From: Actinomycetota bacterium
GTDB lineage: Bacteria; Actinomycetota; Actinomycetes; Nanopelagicales; Nanopelagicaceae
Length of the DNA: 5,965 bases
NCBI GenBank assembly: GCA_009699645.1
Contig: WLNU01000063.1
Location: forward strand, 1 to 5,965
Direction of reading: 5' to 3'
The position numbers and the translations under genes are program-made. Shown here one piece after another: positions 1 to 5,965 of the stretch. How positions within the stretch are numbered: the stretch's first letter is position 1; each line of letters starts with the position of its first letter. The notes below the pieces were generated by a model. It saw only the letters and a list, made by a program, of their open reading frames with translations. It did no database searches and was not told the origin of the DNA.

Positions 1-533
1 ATTACCCGAGAAATTGTGGCACCTAATGTTGTAGCCGCTTCGGCCAAGGTATGAATATCCACGGCATCGAGGGCCGCAGAAAGTGAGCGATATGTGTAGG
101 GCAGAATCAACATCGAATAGACGCCCGCTAAGGTTATTGGGGACTCACTTACATTTATTGAGATCCACCGGTATAGCGGTGCGATACCTACCACGATAAC
201 GATGGCCGGAATAGCAAGAGGTAAGAGGCAGAGTAATTCAAATGGACGTCGAAGTAGCGGTAGTTTGAGATGGACCCAAATGGCCGTCGGAACAACAAGA
301 AAGAGAATCAGTGCCATCACGATCGCTGCAGAGATGAGAGAGCGAGTAACGGCTTGGAATAAATCCTGCTGCTCTCCAATCATCTGCCATGCTCGAAATG
401 TGCGACCCTTATCGGCAAAGCCAAAGGGCTTTGTCGAGAAATCAAACATCGCATATAACGGAACCAAGAGATAGAAAGCTACGAAAGCGATAATGCTAAG
501 GCGCCACAGGCGAACTCCGAGGCTTTGTCTCAT
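1..533 (-). CDS. ABC transporter permease, PotC-like, 3' end cut by the window
   Basis: Inner-membrane permease subunit of a binding-protein-dependent ABC importer, probably the PotC-like partner of the permease just upstream. I translated it by hand: ATG at 533, 177 codons open to the left edge, starting MRQSLGVRLWRLSIIAFVAF. Hydrophobic segments lie at about residues 12-30, 65-87, 100-120 and 133-148. The last residues seen, LAEAATTLGATISRV (163-177), are the start of the EAA loop that contacts the ATPase, so about 90-100 residues including the last membrane spans are missing. The start is firm: ATG overlaps the upstream stop as ATGA, with GGGAG 8 nt before it, so translation is probably coupled. 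Specificity for polyamines is inferred from subunit type and neighbours; an importer for another small solute is possible. Confidence 0.9.
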   Translation of the reverse strand, partial: MRQSLGVRLWRLSIIAFVAFYLLVPLYAMFDFSTKPFGFADKGRTFRAWQMIGEQQDLFQAVTRSLISAAIVMALILFLVVPTAIWVHLKLPLLRRPFELLCLLPLAIPAIVIVVGIAPLYRWISINVSESPITLAGVYSMLILPYTYRSLSAALDAVDIHTLAEAATTLGATISRV

Positions 534-1447
534 CGTCTCTGCTCCCAATTACTTACCTTGCGACGAAGTAATGCATACATAGTCATGGCAATTACGACAA
601 CGATAACCATATAGAAGGATAGGACCTTGGCCTCGGCCGGATTTGATCCGCCAGTCTCACTCGTTAACGCCGTTGCAATCTGCAGTGGAGTCAAGTAATC
701 GGCTAAGTTGATGAGAACATTTGCAGTGGCATAGGCTGAAAAAGAGTTAACGAAGAGTAAAAGAGCTGCACCTGCAAAAGAGGGTGTCAAAATTGGGATT
801 CCTACGCGCAGCCAGTACTCAAAGGACTTACCACCTAGAGCATCAGATGCCTCACGCCACTGGGGCTTTAAATTCTCCAAGGTTGGAAGGAAGACTAAGA
901 CCATTAAAGGAATCTGGAAAAATGTGTAGAGCACGGCGAGGCCATTCATACTATAGAGCCAGCTCGCATCGGCTAGAAAAGTAGTGGGCAAGAACTTTGT
1001 CGCAAAAGTTAAAACTAAACCATTGAAACCAAAAGTTGCCAAGAAGGCAAAGACAAGCATGACGCCACCGAACTGGGCTAAGACACTACTGAGTGCAACT
1101 GCAACCTTATAGAAAACACCACCCGGTTTTCCTGTAGCGATCGCCCAGGCAAAAAGGCCGCCAAGGATTGCCCCAACAACGGCCGTTTTAGCTGAGAGTT
1201 CGAGAGAGTTACCGAAGGCGTGACGTGCAATGGGATCGTTAAAAACTGATTTCAGAATAGTTGTGCTCAACTCTCCGTAATTATCTCTAAAGGCGCCAGA
1301 GACAACGTTCCACGTTGGAAATAAGAGAAAAACTCCAGCGAAGGCTAGAAAGGGTAAAACACCGAGATACGCGGTTTTGCTGCGCCAATACCGAGAACCG
1401 GTCCTGCCATTGGCAGAACCGGCTCTCTTGTATTGAAGTTGAGTCAA
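530..1447 (-). CDS. ABC transporter permease, PotB-like
   Basis: First membrane subunit of the ABC importer, expected to form the channel with the following permease. The 305 residues have a basic N-terminal tail, then hydrophobic spans at about 27-49, 82-104, 112-138, 164-187, 218-246 and 275-294: the six-span layout of PotB-type permeases. The EAA loop is at 199-218 (EASDALGGKS, then Pro218), with Ser for the second Ala. The start is unusual. The displayed Met is a TTG codon directly preceded by an in-frame TAA, with no clear Shine-Dalgarno. No other ATG, GTG or TTG occurs in frame before the first span, so TTG is the best choice by elimination. It starts 17 bp after the binding-protein stop. 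Codons 7-19 lie in a strong hairpin described separately. Polyamine specificity is inferred from context. Confidence 0.9.
   Translation of the reverse strand: MTQLQYKRAGSANGRTGSRYWRSKTAYLGVLPFLAFAGVFLLFPTWNVVSGAFRDNYGELSTTILKSVFNDPIARHAFGNSLELSAKTAVVGAILGGLFAWAIATGKPGGVFYKVAVALSSVLAQFGGVMLVFAFLATFGFNGLVLTFATKFLPTTFLADASWLYSMNGLAVLYTFFQIPLMVLVFLPTLENLKPQWREASDALGGKSFEYWLRVGIPILTPSFAGAALLLFVNSFSAYATANVLINLADYLTPLQIATALTSETGGSNPAEAKVLSFYMVIVVVIAMTMYALLRRKVSNWEQRR
542..546 (-). promoter_or_regulatory. Ribosome binding site of the second permease
   Basis: GGGAG lies 8 nt before the ATG at 533, inside the last codons of the first permease gene. With the ATGA stop/start overlap it fixes the start and points to translational coupling of the two permease subunits. 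Confidence 0.6.
1393..1427 (-). promoter_or_regulatory. Strong mRNA hairpin between binding-protein and permease genes
   Basis: Arms 1393-1408 and 1412-1427 flank a 3-nt loop (AAU in the minus-strand RNA). All 16 positions pair in that RNA: 14 Watson-Crick plus two G.U pairs (1397/1423 and 1403/1417). In the plus-strand RNA those two would be A.C mismatches, so the structure favours the operon transcript. No T-run follows, so it is not a standard terminator. It sits in codons 7-19 of the permease, soon after the binding-protein stop. Such hairpins can protect the 3' end of a binding-protein mRNA or reduce permease translation, as between malE and malF; that role here is inference. Confidence 0.7.
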
Positions 1448-1461
1448 TTACTGACGACTCA
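1440..1461 (-). repeat. Small inverted repeat over the permease start
   Basis: TGAGTC (1440-1445) and GACTCA (1456-1461) form a perfect 6-bp inverted repeat with a 10-nt spacer. In the minus-strand RNA the loop holds most of the TTG start and the stem includes its last base. An alternative small stem, CTGA/TCAG (1462-1459 with 1454-1451), would exclude it. Short enough to occur by chance, but it adds to the structured character of this start region. Confidence 0.35.
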
Positions 1462-1464
1462 GTT

Positions 1465-2595
1465 TTAGTTTGTTCCTACAGCTGCAGGCCATGCTGTCTT
1501 GAGATAAACACGAGCAGCCGCTGTTTGATCAGAAGTTGCCTTCTCCGCAACAACTTTGCTATTACCGATTGCAGCCTTACCGGCAGCACTCGCGCGCTTA
1601 GTCTTTAGTAGGTGTACCCAAAGAGTTGGAGTAGCTCCGCCTAGTGCCCAGTTATCGGCACCGGCCTCACTCAATGTGTACTCCATCCATAGACGTGCAC
1701 ACGCTGGATGTGGTGCCCATGCAGAGACTGCGCTGTTGTAAGTAGATCCAACTGCAGCAGGTGTGAACATCTTCCATACCTTGCCAGCCGCGGCCATCTG
1801 CTTGATAACGCCAGCTTGGATGTAACCATTATCGATAACAACTGGAGTCTGCCCAGATGCGATTGTGGCCTCAGTTGGGTTGACGTTAATGAAGTTACCA
1901 GCGGCCTTTAACTTAGCAAAGAATGCAACGCCCTTTGAAACATCGTCAAATGTTCCGCCAAGTGCCTTGTTAATCATGAAGATACCGTTCATGGCAGCAG
2001 ATGAACCTAGTGGATCACCGTTCAGAGCGATCTTGCCCTTGAACTTTGGATCTAAGAGATCATCTAGTTTGGTGATTGTTCCAAGAGCTCCGCTATAGCC
2101 AATTGTCATTGTTCCTGTGTAGTTAGGAGTTATCTGAGCAGATGGATCCACAGTTGCAGCGAATTGGAGATAGTTCCACATCTTTACCTTGTACGGGGCA
2201 AAGGTTGCAGTATCGAGATACTTGACTCCTACTGCAAGTCCAATATCAAAGACATCGGGCGAGCGATTTGTACCCTTATTGGTGACTGCGGCATCAATCT
2301 CTTCTTGTGATGAGCCTTCTGGATTAGCCTCATCGACCTTGACGCCGTAAGTCTTCTTGAAACCATCGATCATGCCGCCGTAGTTTGCCCAGTAAAGCGG
2401 CAGTGCAATGACGTTTAACTGTCCTTCTTTCTTACATGCAGCTGCTAGTCCTGCAATTCCTCCGCCTTGTGAGGCAGATGTAATCTTGGAGTAGTTAGTT
2501 GCAGCTGATGCTGACGAACTTTGCACTACCGGAATCGCAAGTGCAACAACAAGTGCTGCAGCCACAGATCCACTAGTTAGTTTTGAATATTTCAC
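1465..2595 (-). CDS. ABC transporter substrate-binding protein, secreted, polyamine-type
   Basis: Extracytoplasmic solute receptor for the permeases that follow. From the GTG at 2595 it has 376 residues: a basic n-region (MKYSK), a hydrophobic core at about 11-24, and a small-residue cleavage region SSSASAA (26-32). The mature part has the look of type II periplasmic binding proteins of the spermidine/putrescine and iron classes: KEGQLNVIALP (56-66), SSQEEIDAAV (95-104), SPDVFDIG (112-119), LLDPKFKGKIALNGDP (180-195) and a late Trp-rich region. The start is chosen because AAGGGGA lies 5 nt upstream and it gives a well-formed signal peptide. An in-frame ATG at 2640 also has a possible ribosome site and would add 15 residues. 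No lipobox Cys is present; the only cysteines are 54 and 299. The ligand is not determinable by eye; polyamine is inferred from neighbours. Confidence 0.9.
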   Translation of the reverse strand: MKYSKLTSGSVAAALVVALAIPVVQSSSASAATNYSKITSASQGGGIAGLAAACKKEGQLNVIALPLYWANYGGMIDGFKKTYGVKVDEANPEGSSQEEIDAAVTNKGTNRSPDVFDIGLAVGVKYLDTATFAPYKVKMWNYLQFAATVDPSAQITPNYTGTMTIGYSGALGTITKLDDLLDPKFKGKIALNGDPLGSSAAMNGIFMINKALGGTFDDVSKGVAFFAKLKAAGNFINVNPTEATIASGQTPVVIDNGYIQAGVIKQMAAAGKVWKMFTPAAVGSTYNSAVSAWAPHPACARLWMEYTLSEAGADNWALGGATPTLWVHLLKTKRASAAGKAAIGNSKVVAEKATSDQTAAARVYLKTAWPAAVGTN

Positions 2596-2600
2596 TATGT

Positions 2601-2607
2601 TCCCCTT
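2601..2607 (-). promoter_or_regulatory. Ribosome binding site fixing the GTG start of the binding protein
   Basis: AAGGGGA ends 5 nt before GTG at 2595. It supports a start directly before the signal peptide rather than the longer open frames reaching 2640 or 2673. A competing AGAGG (2646-2650) lies 5 nt before the ATG at 2640. Confidence 0.6.
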
Positions 2608-2648
2608 AATGTGTAAGTGGTATGTGCTTATCTCATACATCCTTACCT

Positions 2649-2674
2649 CTTGCACTACACGTGTTGAGCGCAAG
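2649..2674. promoter_or_regulatory. Imperfect dyad, possible operator
   Basis: The 26-bp sequence starts CTTGCACT and ends AGCGCAAG: 8-bp arms with one mismatch around a 10-bp spacer that contains the palindrome ACACGTGT. It lies 54-79 bp upstream of the preferred binding-protein start, where a repressor or activator could act. No regulator gene is visible in the window and the match to any known operator is unproven. Confidence 0.3.
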
Positions 2675-2708
2675 TGGTCTGGAATTTTGTACTTACGCGA
2701 AACGCTAC

Positions 2709-3809
2709 TTAGTCAAAGACCAAGACGTTTCGTGAGCCTTCTCCCGCCCGTAATCGATCAAAGGCTGAGTTAAGACCCTCTAAACCTATCCGCTCTGAGA
2801 TGAGTTCGTCTAGGAATAAGTGGCCATTTAGATAACTTTTAACTAAGGTTGGTACGTCCTTTTTCAGATTAGCCGAGCCGAAGTAACAGCCCTTAATCCA
2901 CTGTTCGTTGACGAAAGGGCCGGCATCGAGCGTGAGCGTAGCGCCGTTTTTGAGTAGACCGACCAAAATCAACCCGCCATCGACATCGACCGTGCCCCAG
3001 GCCTGCTGAATAGTTGATTCGCGACCCAAGGCCTCAAAGGCGTAGTCAACGCCGCCACAGATCTTCTTTACTTCGGCGACGGGATCAGATGTTGATGCAT
3101 TTATGGTGTGAGTAGCACCGAGCTTTCGAGCAATCTCTAACTTTTCATCCGTTACATCGATGGCGATGATTGTTGTAGCCCCAGCCATGCGAGCTCCTTG
3201 CACGATATTTAAACCAACTCCGCCGCAGCCAAAGACGGCAACACGCGAACCGCTCTTGACTTTTGCAGTGTTCATGACTGCGCCATAGCCAGTTAGCACG
3301 GCGCAACTAATAAGTGCGGCGCGATCAAGTGGCATCTCCTTTGGAATGACTACCGCACCAGATGCTGGCACCACAACGTATTCGGCAAATGATGCAACTG
3401 TTAAAAAGTGATTAACTTTTTCACCATTGTGGCTTAATCGACTGGTGCCATCAAATAATCCACCCACTGACATGGCATTGCCGGCGGTCGAACAGTAGTT
3501 AGGGCGGCCAGATTGGCAGTAATCACAGCTGCCACAGTTTGGCACAATCGACATAATGACGTGATCACCTGGTGCAAAACCGGCAGTGTCTGGCCCAACT
3601 TCAACTATTACACCTGCAGCCTCATGTCCGATTACGGCTGGGAATGGAACTAACTTTCGCTTTCCATCGATGGCATTTAAATCACTTGCACACAATCCGC
3701 TTGCGGCAACTTTAACGAGTAGTTCGCCAGATTGTGGCTTATCTAAATCTAATTCACGCACTACAAAGGTAGACCCAACACCATCTAGAACGGCAGCCTT
3801 CATCTTCAT
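2709..3809 (-). CDS. Zinc-dependent medium-chain alcohol dehydrogenase
   Basis: Cytoplasmic NAD(P)-dependent oxidoreductase of the MDR/zinc alcohol dehydrogenase family, interconverting an alcohol and an aldehyde. The 366 residues give both domains in full. The N-terminal GroES-like domain has catalytic zinc ligands Cys40 (GLCASD), His62 (GHEAAG) and, by family position, Cys169. Structural-zinc cysteines are 92, 95, 98 and 106 (PNCGSCDYC...NYC). The Rossmann domain has GCGGVG at 194-199 and Asp218 at the end of the second strand, favouring NAD over NADP. The insert at about 110-135 recalls actinobacterial NDMA-dependent and class III-like enzymes. Asn45 stands where horse ADH has the proton-relay His51. 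ATG at 3809 has GAGGAG 8 nt upstream; a second Met is at residue 3. It starts 25 bp after the aldehyde dehydrogenase, so the two are surely cotranscribed. Substrate unknown; an amino-alcohol/aminoaldehyde pair is a guess from context. Confidence 0.93.
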   Translation of the reverse strand: MKMKAAVLDGVGSTFVVRELDLDKPQSGELLVKVAASGLCASDLNAIDGKRKLVPFPAVIGHEAAGVIVEVGPDTAGFAPGDHVIMSIVPNCGSCDYCQSGRPNYCSTAGNAMSVGGLFDGTSRLSHNGEKVNHFLTVASFAEYVVVPASGAVVIPKEMPLDRAALISCAVLTGYGAVMNTAKVKSGSRVAVFGCGGVGLNIVQGARMAGATTIIAIDVTDEKLEIARKLGATHTINASTSDPVAEVKKICGGVDYAFEALGRESTIQQAWGTVDVDGGLILVGLLKNGATLTLDAGPFVNEQWIKGCYFGSANLKKDVPTLVKSYLNGHLFLDELISERIGLEGLNSAFDRLRAGEGSRNVLVFD

Positions 3810-3817
3810 GACAATCT

Positions 3818-3823
3818 CTCCTC
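3818..3823 (-). promoter_or_regulatory. Ribosome binding site of the alcohol dehydrogenase
   Basis: GAGGAG lies 8 nt before the ATG at 3809, within the 25-bp gap after the aldehyde dehydrogenase stop. It supports the first of the two closely spaced Met codons as start. Confidence 0.6.
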
Positions 3824-3834
3824 TTATTTACTAG

Positions 3835-5319
3835 TTAATTAAGATCTATCCAGGTGGTCTTTAAAGCGCTATAGGTATCTAGAGCATGTAGAGATTTATC
3901 GCGCCCACTGCCCGATAATCCAAAGCCACCAATTGGTGTGATGACATCGACCATATCGAAGGTGTTAACCCAGACAGTTCCGGCCCGCAATCGCCGTGCA
4001 AGGGTGTGGGCTTTAGCGATATTGCCCGTCCAGATTGAGGCGGCCAAGCTGTAATCAGTGCCGTTGGCAATTGCAATGGCCTCATCGGCATCTTTGGCAT
4101 CGATAGAGGTTAATACTGGGCCAAAGATCTCTTCTTGAGCAAGACGTGATGTTGCTTTCACGTTATCGATTAACGTTGGTGCAATCAGTAAGTCAGCACC
4201 GTGAGTTTTTTCTCCACCAAAGATAATTTTTTCACCATCTTGGCCAATTAAATCTAAATAACTATTGACACGATCTCGCTGAACTTTCGAGACCAAGCCA
4301 GCCATCTGAACCGTTGGGTCAAACTGATTACCAACCGCAAAGCTTTTTAAGAATGTGCGCAGGTGAGCAAACAACTCTTCCTTGATCCCCTTTTCCACGA
4401 TGATTCGAGATCCAGCGCTGCATGTCTGTCCTGCGTTGTAATAAATCCCCCATCCGATTGCAGATGCTGCAGCTTCAAGATCAACACAGTCGTTGAGAAT
4501 AACTTGAGCACTTTTTCCGCCGAGCTCTAATGCAACTTGCTTCATATTTGATTGCGCGGCGTACTCCAACATCTTTCGCCCAACGGCCGGGCTACCAGTA
4601 AATGCAATCTTTGCAACATCCATGTGTCGGGCAAGTGCTTGACCTGCCTCGATTCCAAGACCGGGAACAACGTTAAAGACACCGGCAGGCAGGCCCGCCT
4701 CGATGGCAAGCTCGGCCATCTTTAGAGTACTTAGTGAAGAGTTCTCGGCAGGCTTAACAACAATGCTGTTGCCCATCGCAACTGCCGGCCCAATCTTCCA
4801 TGAGGCAATCATCATTGGATAGTTCCAGGGCACAACCGCACCAATGACCCCAAGAGGCTCGCGCGTAATCATGGCAAGTGCGTTGCGCGGGGCTGGTGCT
4901 ACCTCGTCATATCTCTTATCAATGGCCTCGCCATACCAAGAGATGACCCTGGCAGCATTTGGCACATCGACAGATAGTGTGTCACCGATTGGCTTTCCAG
5001 TATCAACGGCCTCAAGCAAGGCCAGCTCCTCTTTATTTTCAAGCATGAGCGCAGACCATCTCAACATAATCGCTTTTTTATCCCGCGGATTCATCTCGCG
5101 CCATGTGCCATCATCAAAAACTTTTTTAGCAGATTTTACTGCGCGATCTATATCTTCAACATCACCCGATGCCACATGTGCAATAACACGATCATCATGC
5201 GGGGCGATATCTTCAAAGGTTTTCCCTGATGCAGCATCTACATAAGCGCCATTGATAAAAATCTTCGACTCTGGTTTTAAGTCAAGAGCTTTTTGATGCC
5301 AGTCGGTATTTGTCGCCAT
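3835..5319 (-). CDS. NAD(P)+-dependent aldehyde dehydrogenase, PuuC-like
   Basis: Cytoplasmic enzyme oxidising an aldehyde to its carboxylic acid. At 494 residues from ATG 5319 it matches the family length. The active-site set is complete: PWNYP with Asn166, Lys189 (VVKPAE), FTGS at 240-243, Glu265 in LELGGKS, nucleophile Cys300 in NAGQTCSAGSR, and EEIFGPV at 396-402. From memory, the N-terminus (W..KAL...FINGAY), DTGKPI, WYGEAIDK and the C-terminal GRDKSLHAL...LKT.WI closely follow E. coli PuuC, the gamma-glutamyl-gamma-aminobutyraldehyde dehydrogenase, so an aminoaldehyde substrate is plausible. The open frame extends to 5451, but those 44 residues overlap the decarboxylase gene and look unlike the family; AAGGTGA lies 5 nt before 5319. 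Broad-specificity or betaine-aldehyde activity cannot be excluded. Confidence 0.95.
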   Translation of the reverse strand: MATNTDWHQKALDLKPESKIFINGAYVDAASGKTFEDIAPHDDRVIAHVASGDVEDIDRAVKSAKKVFDDGTWREMNPRDKKAIMLRWSALMLENKEELALLEAVDTGKPIGDTLSVDVPNAARVISWYGEAIDKRYDEVAPAPRNALAMITREPLGVIGAVVPWNYPMMIASWKIGPAVAMGNSIVVKPAENSSLSTLKMAELAIEAGLPAGVFNVVPGLGIEAGQALARHMDVAKIAFTGSPAVGRKMLEYAAQSNMKQVALELGGKSAQVILNDCVDLEAAASAIGWGIYYNAGQTCSAGSRIIVEKGIKEELFAHLRTFLKSFAVGNQFDPTVQMAGLVSKVQRDRVNSYLDLIGQDGEKIIFGGEKTHGADLLIAPTLIDNVKATSRLAQEEIFGPVLTSIDAKDADEAIAIANGTDYSLAASIWTGNIAKAHTLARRLRAGTVWVNTFDMVDVITPIGGFGLSGSGRDKSLHALDTYSALKTTWIDLN

Positions 5320-5324
5320 AGTGC

Positions 5325-5331
5325 TCACCTT
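5325..5331 (-). promoter_or_regulatory. Ribosome binding site fixing the aldehyde dehydrogenase start
   Basis: AAGGTGA ends 5 nt before ATG 5319 and is complementary to the 16S rRNA tail. It decides for this start over the upstream ATG at 5451, which lies inside the decarboxylase gene. Confidence 0.65.
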
Positions 5332-5341
5332 AATCTCTTGA

Positions 5342-5355
5342 TTGCATGTATGCGA
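5342..5355. promoter_or_regulatory. Short dyad upstream of the aldehyde dehydrogenase
   Basis: TTGCATGTATGCGA is a 14-bp near-palindrome (five of six arm pairs match, 2-bp centre) within the 70-bp gap after the decarboxylase, 22 bp before the aldehyde dehydrogenase start. Size and symmetry suit a regulator site, but it is short enough for chance, and no clear promoter hexamers accompany it. Confidence 0.25.
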
Positions 5356-5389
5356 GCCAGGCCTATGTTGCACATTATGGAACTCTGGC

Positions 5390-5965
5390 TTAACTCTTAA
5401 CAACTCGATAGGAGGCAAGTGTTGGATCGGTGGCATAGGCGATTCGTACACCTGCCGCCTTTGTTGCAGCTAGGCCATCAACTATAAGTTGTGTTAATAC
5501 TTCACCCGGTGCGATCACGGCAACCCCTGGGGGATAAGGCGCGATTAAGTCGGCAGAGGTACGCCCCACCGCCCTTTCGGCGCTCACCATCTCGGTCTCT
5601 GCAAAATAGGCATCGCGCATTGAGATTGCAACTGTTGGAATGACTGACCAGCTCAGAGAGGTAGCGGTTGTGCGTGGGGATTTCTGTTGTGATTTTAGGA
5701 TTGGGATGAGCGCTGTGGCTAACTGATTAAAATCCTCTTTCGAATCTACCAAGGTCGCTAAGAAGACAATAGTGTCGCTATCGGCCATTTCAACTCGGAT
5801 GAACTGTGCCTGCAGGGCGTTTTCAATCTCAACACCCGATGCACCTAGCTGATTAGCGCGCAGAACAATCTTGGTCGGATCAAAACGGTCAGTTGGAAAA
5901 TCAGCCGCGTTTAAAAAAATTGGATCATCAAAGTGTGACTGAACTTCACTCTTAAATGCCTCAAC
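5390..5965 (-). CDS. Orn/Lys/Arg decarboxylase, C-terminal part, 5' end beyond the window
   Basis: C-terminal 191 residues of a PLP-dependent decarboxylase of the ornithine/lysine/arginine class (aspartate-aminotransferase fold, as in Bacillus SpeA and YaaO), which removes CO2 from a basic amino acid to give putrescine, cadaverine or agmatine. The frame stays open to the right edge, so the catalytic PLP-lysine domain is off-window. Visible in fragment numbering: DPTKIVLRANQLGASGVEIE (about 34-53), the QFIRVEMADSD strand (54-64), and the family signature GRTSADLIAPYPPGVAVIAP followed by GE (134-155). A frame beginning at the internal ATG 5788 is only part of this gene: homologous sequence continues upstream of it. 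The aldehyde dehydrogenase follows after 70 bp on the same strand. Which amino acid is used cannot be told from this part. Confidence 0.92.
   Translation of the reverse strand, partial: VEAFKSEVQSHFDDPIFLNAADFPTDRFDPTKIVLRANQLGASGVEIENALQAQFIRVEMADSDTIVFLATLVDSKEDFNQLATALIPILKSQQKSPRTTATSLSWSVIPTVAISMRDAYFAETEMVSAERAVGRTSADLIAPYPPGVAVIAPGEVLTQLIVDGLAATKAAGVRIAYATDPTLASYRVVKS

Larger units (their letters stand above)
2596..2708 (-). other. Intergenic spacer before the transporter genes
   Basis: This 113-bp gap between alcohol dehydrogenase stop and binding-protein start is the largest in the window and the likeliest place for a separate transporter promoter. I see no convincing -35/-10 pair and no terminator hairpin with T-run. 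It holds an imperfect dyad (2649-2674) and two possible in-frame starts for the binding protein. Readthrough from the upstream genes is also possible. Confidence 0.45.

Noticed and set aside
202..474. Plus-strand 90-aa open frame
   Set aside because: Lies opposite the second permease, whose minus-strand translation shows membrane spans and the EAA motif; the plus frame is Arg/Ser-rich with no recognisable domain.
1393..1427. Hairpin read as a rho-independent terminator
   Set aside because: No U-run follows the stem on either strand, and it is inside the permease coding frame.
1475..1488. Near-palindrome CCTACAGCTGCAGG
   Set aside because: Within the end of the binding-protein coding region, without a loop, and explained by the codons for Pro-Ala-Ala-Val.
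2641..2673. Longest binding-protein frame, starting at 2673
   Set aside because: Puts about 26 residues before the signal peptide without a good ribosome site; shorter starts at 2595 or 2640 are better supported.
2611..2678. Near-direct repeat GTGTAAGTGGT / GCGCAAGTGGT (2611-2621 and 2668-2678)
   Set aside because: 9 of 11 bases match, but two short copies 57 bp apart are easily expected by chance.
4844..5245. Plus-strand 133-aa open frame
   Set aside because: Antisense to the aldehyde dehydrogenase N-terminal half, with Ser/Ala-rich composition typical of an antisense shadow frame.
5320..5451. 44-residue N-terminal extension of the aldehyde dehydrogenase
   Set aside because: Overlaps the decarboxylase end in another frame, does not resemble the family N-terminus, and the start at 5319 has its own ribosome site and the usual family length.

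Overview
The window is a tightly packed block of six protein genes, all on the minus strand, with no RNA genes, mobile elements, CRISPR arrays or gene-free stretches over 300 bases. Base composition is moderate, roughly half G+C by eye. The organism is most likely an actinobacterium with a compact genome. The substrate-binding protein and the zinc alcohol dehydrogenase resemble actinobacterial types, and the short spacers and moderate GC recall freshwater planktonic actinobacteria (acI / Nanopelagicales). That placement is inference from style, not from a marker gene.

Reading in the direction of transcription (right to left): (1) the C-terminal 191 residues of a PLP-dependent Orn/Lys/Arg decarboxylase, whose 5' part and PLP lysine lie beyond the right edge; (2) after 70 bp, a complete PuuC-like aldehyde dehydrogenase (494 aa from the preferred start); (3) after 25 bp, a complete zinc-dependent medium-chain alcohol dehydrogenase (366 aa); (4) after 113 bp, a secreted ABC substrate-binding protein (376 aa from a GTG start); (5) after 17 bp, a first ABC permease (305 aa, TTG start); (6) overlapping it by 4 bp (ATGA), a second ABC permease running off the left edge. 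An ATPase gene would be expected just beyond the left edge.

The genes read as an amine/polyamine module. A basic-amino-acid decarboxylase yields a di- or polyamine, a PotB/PotC-type importer could bring such compounds in, and two NAD-linked dehydrogenases could handle the derived (amino)aldehyde. The step from amine to aldehyde (aminotransferase, oxidase or glutamylation enzymes) is not visible here, and the transporter's substrate cannot be fixed from sequence alone.

The most distinctive non-coding signal is a 16-bp-stem hairpin with a 3-nt loop at the 5' end of the first permease gene. Its two non-Watson-Crick positions are G.U pairs only in the minus-strand RNA, which suggests a functional mRNA structure between binding protein and permease. 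I saw no convincing evidence of a wholly new biological system.
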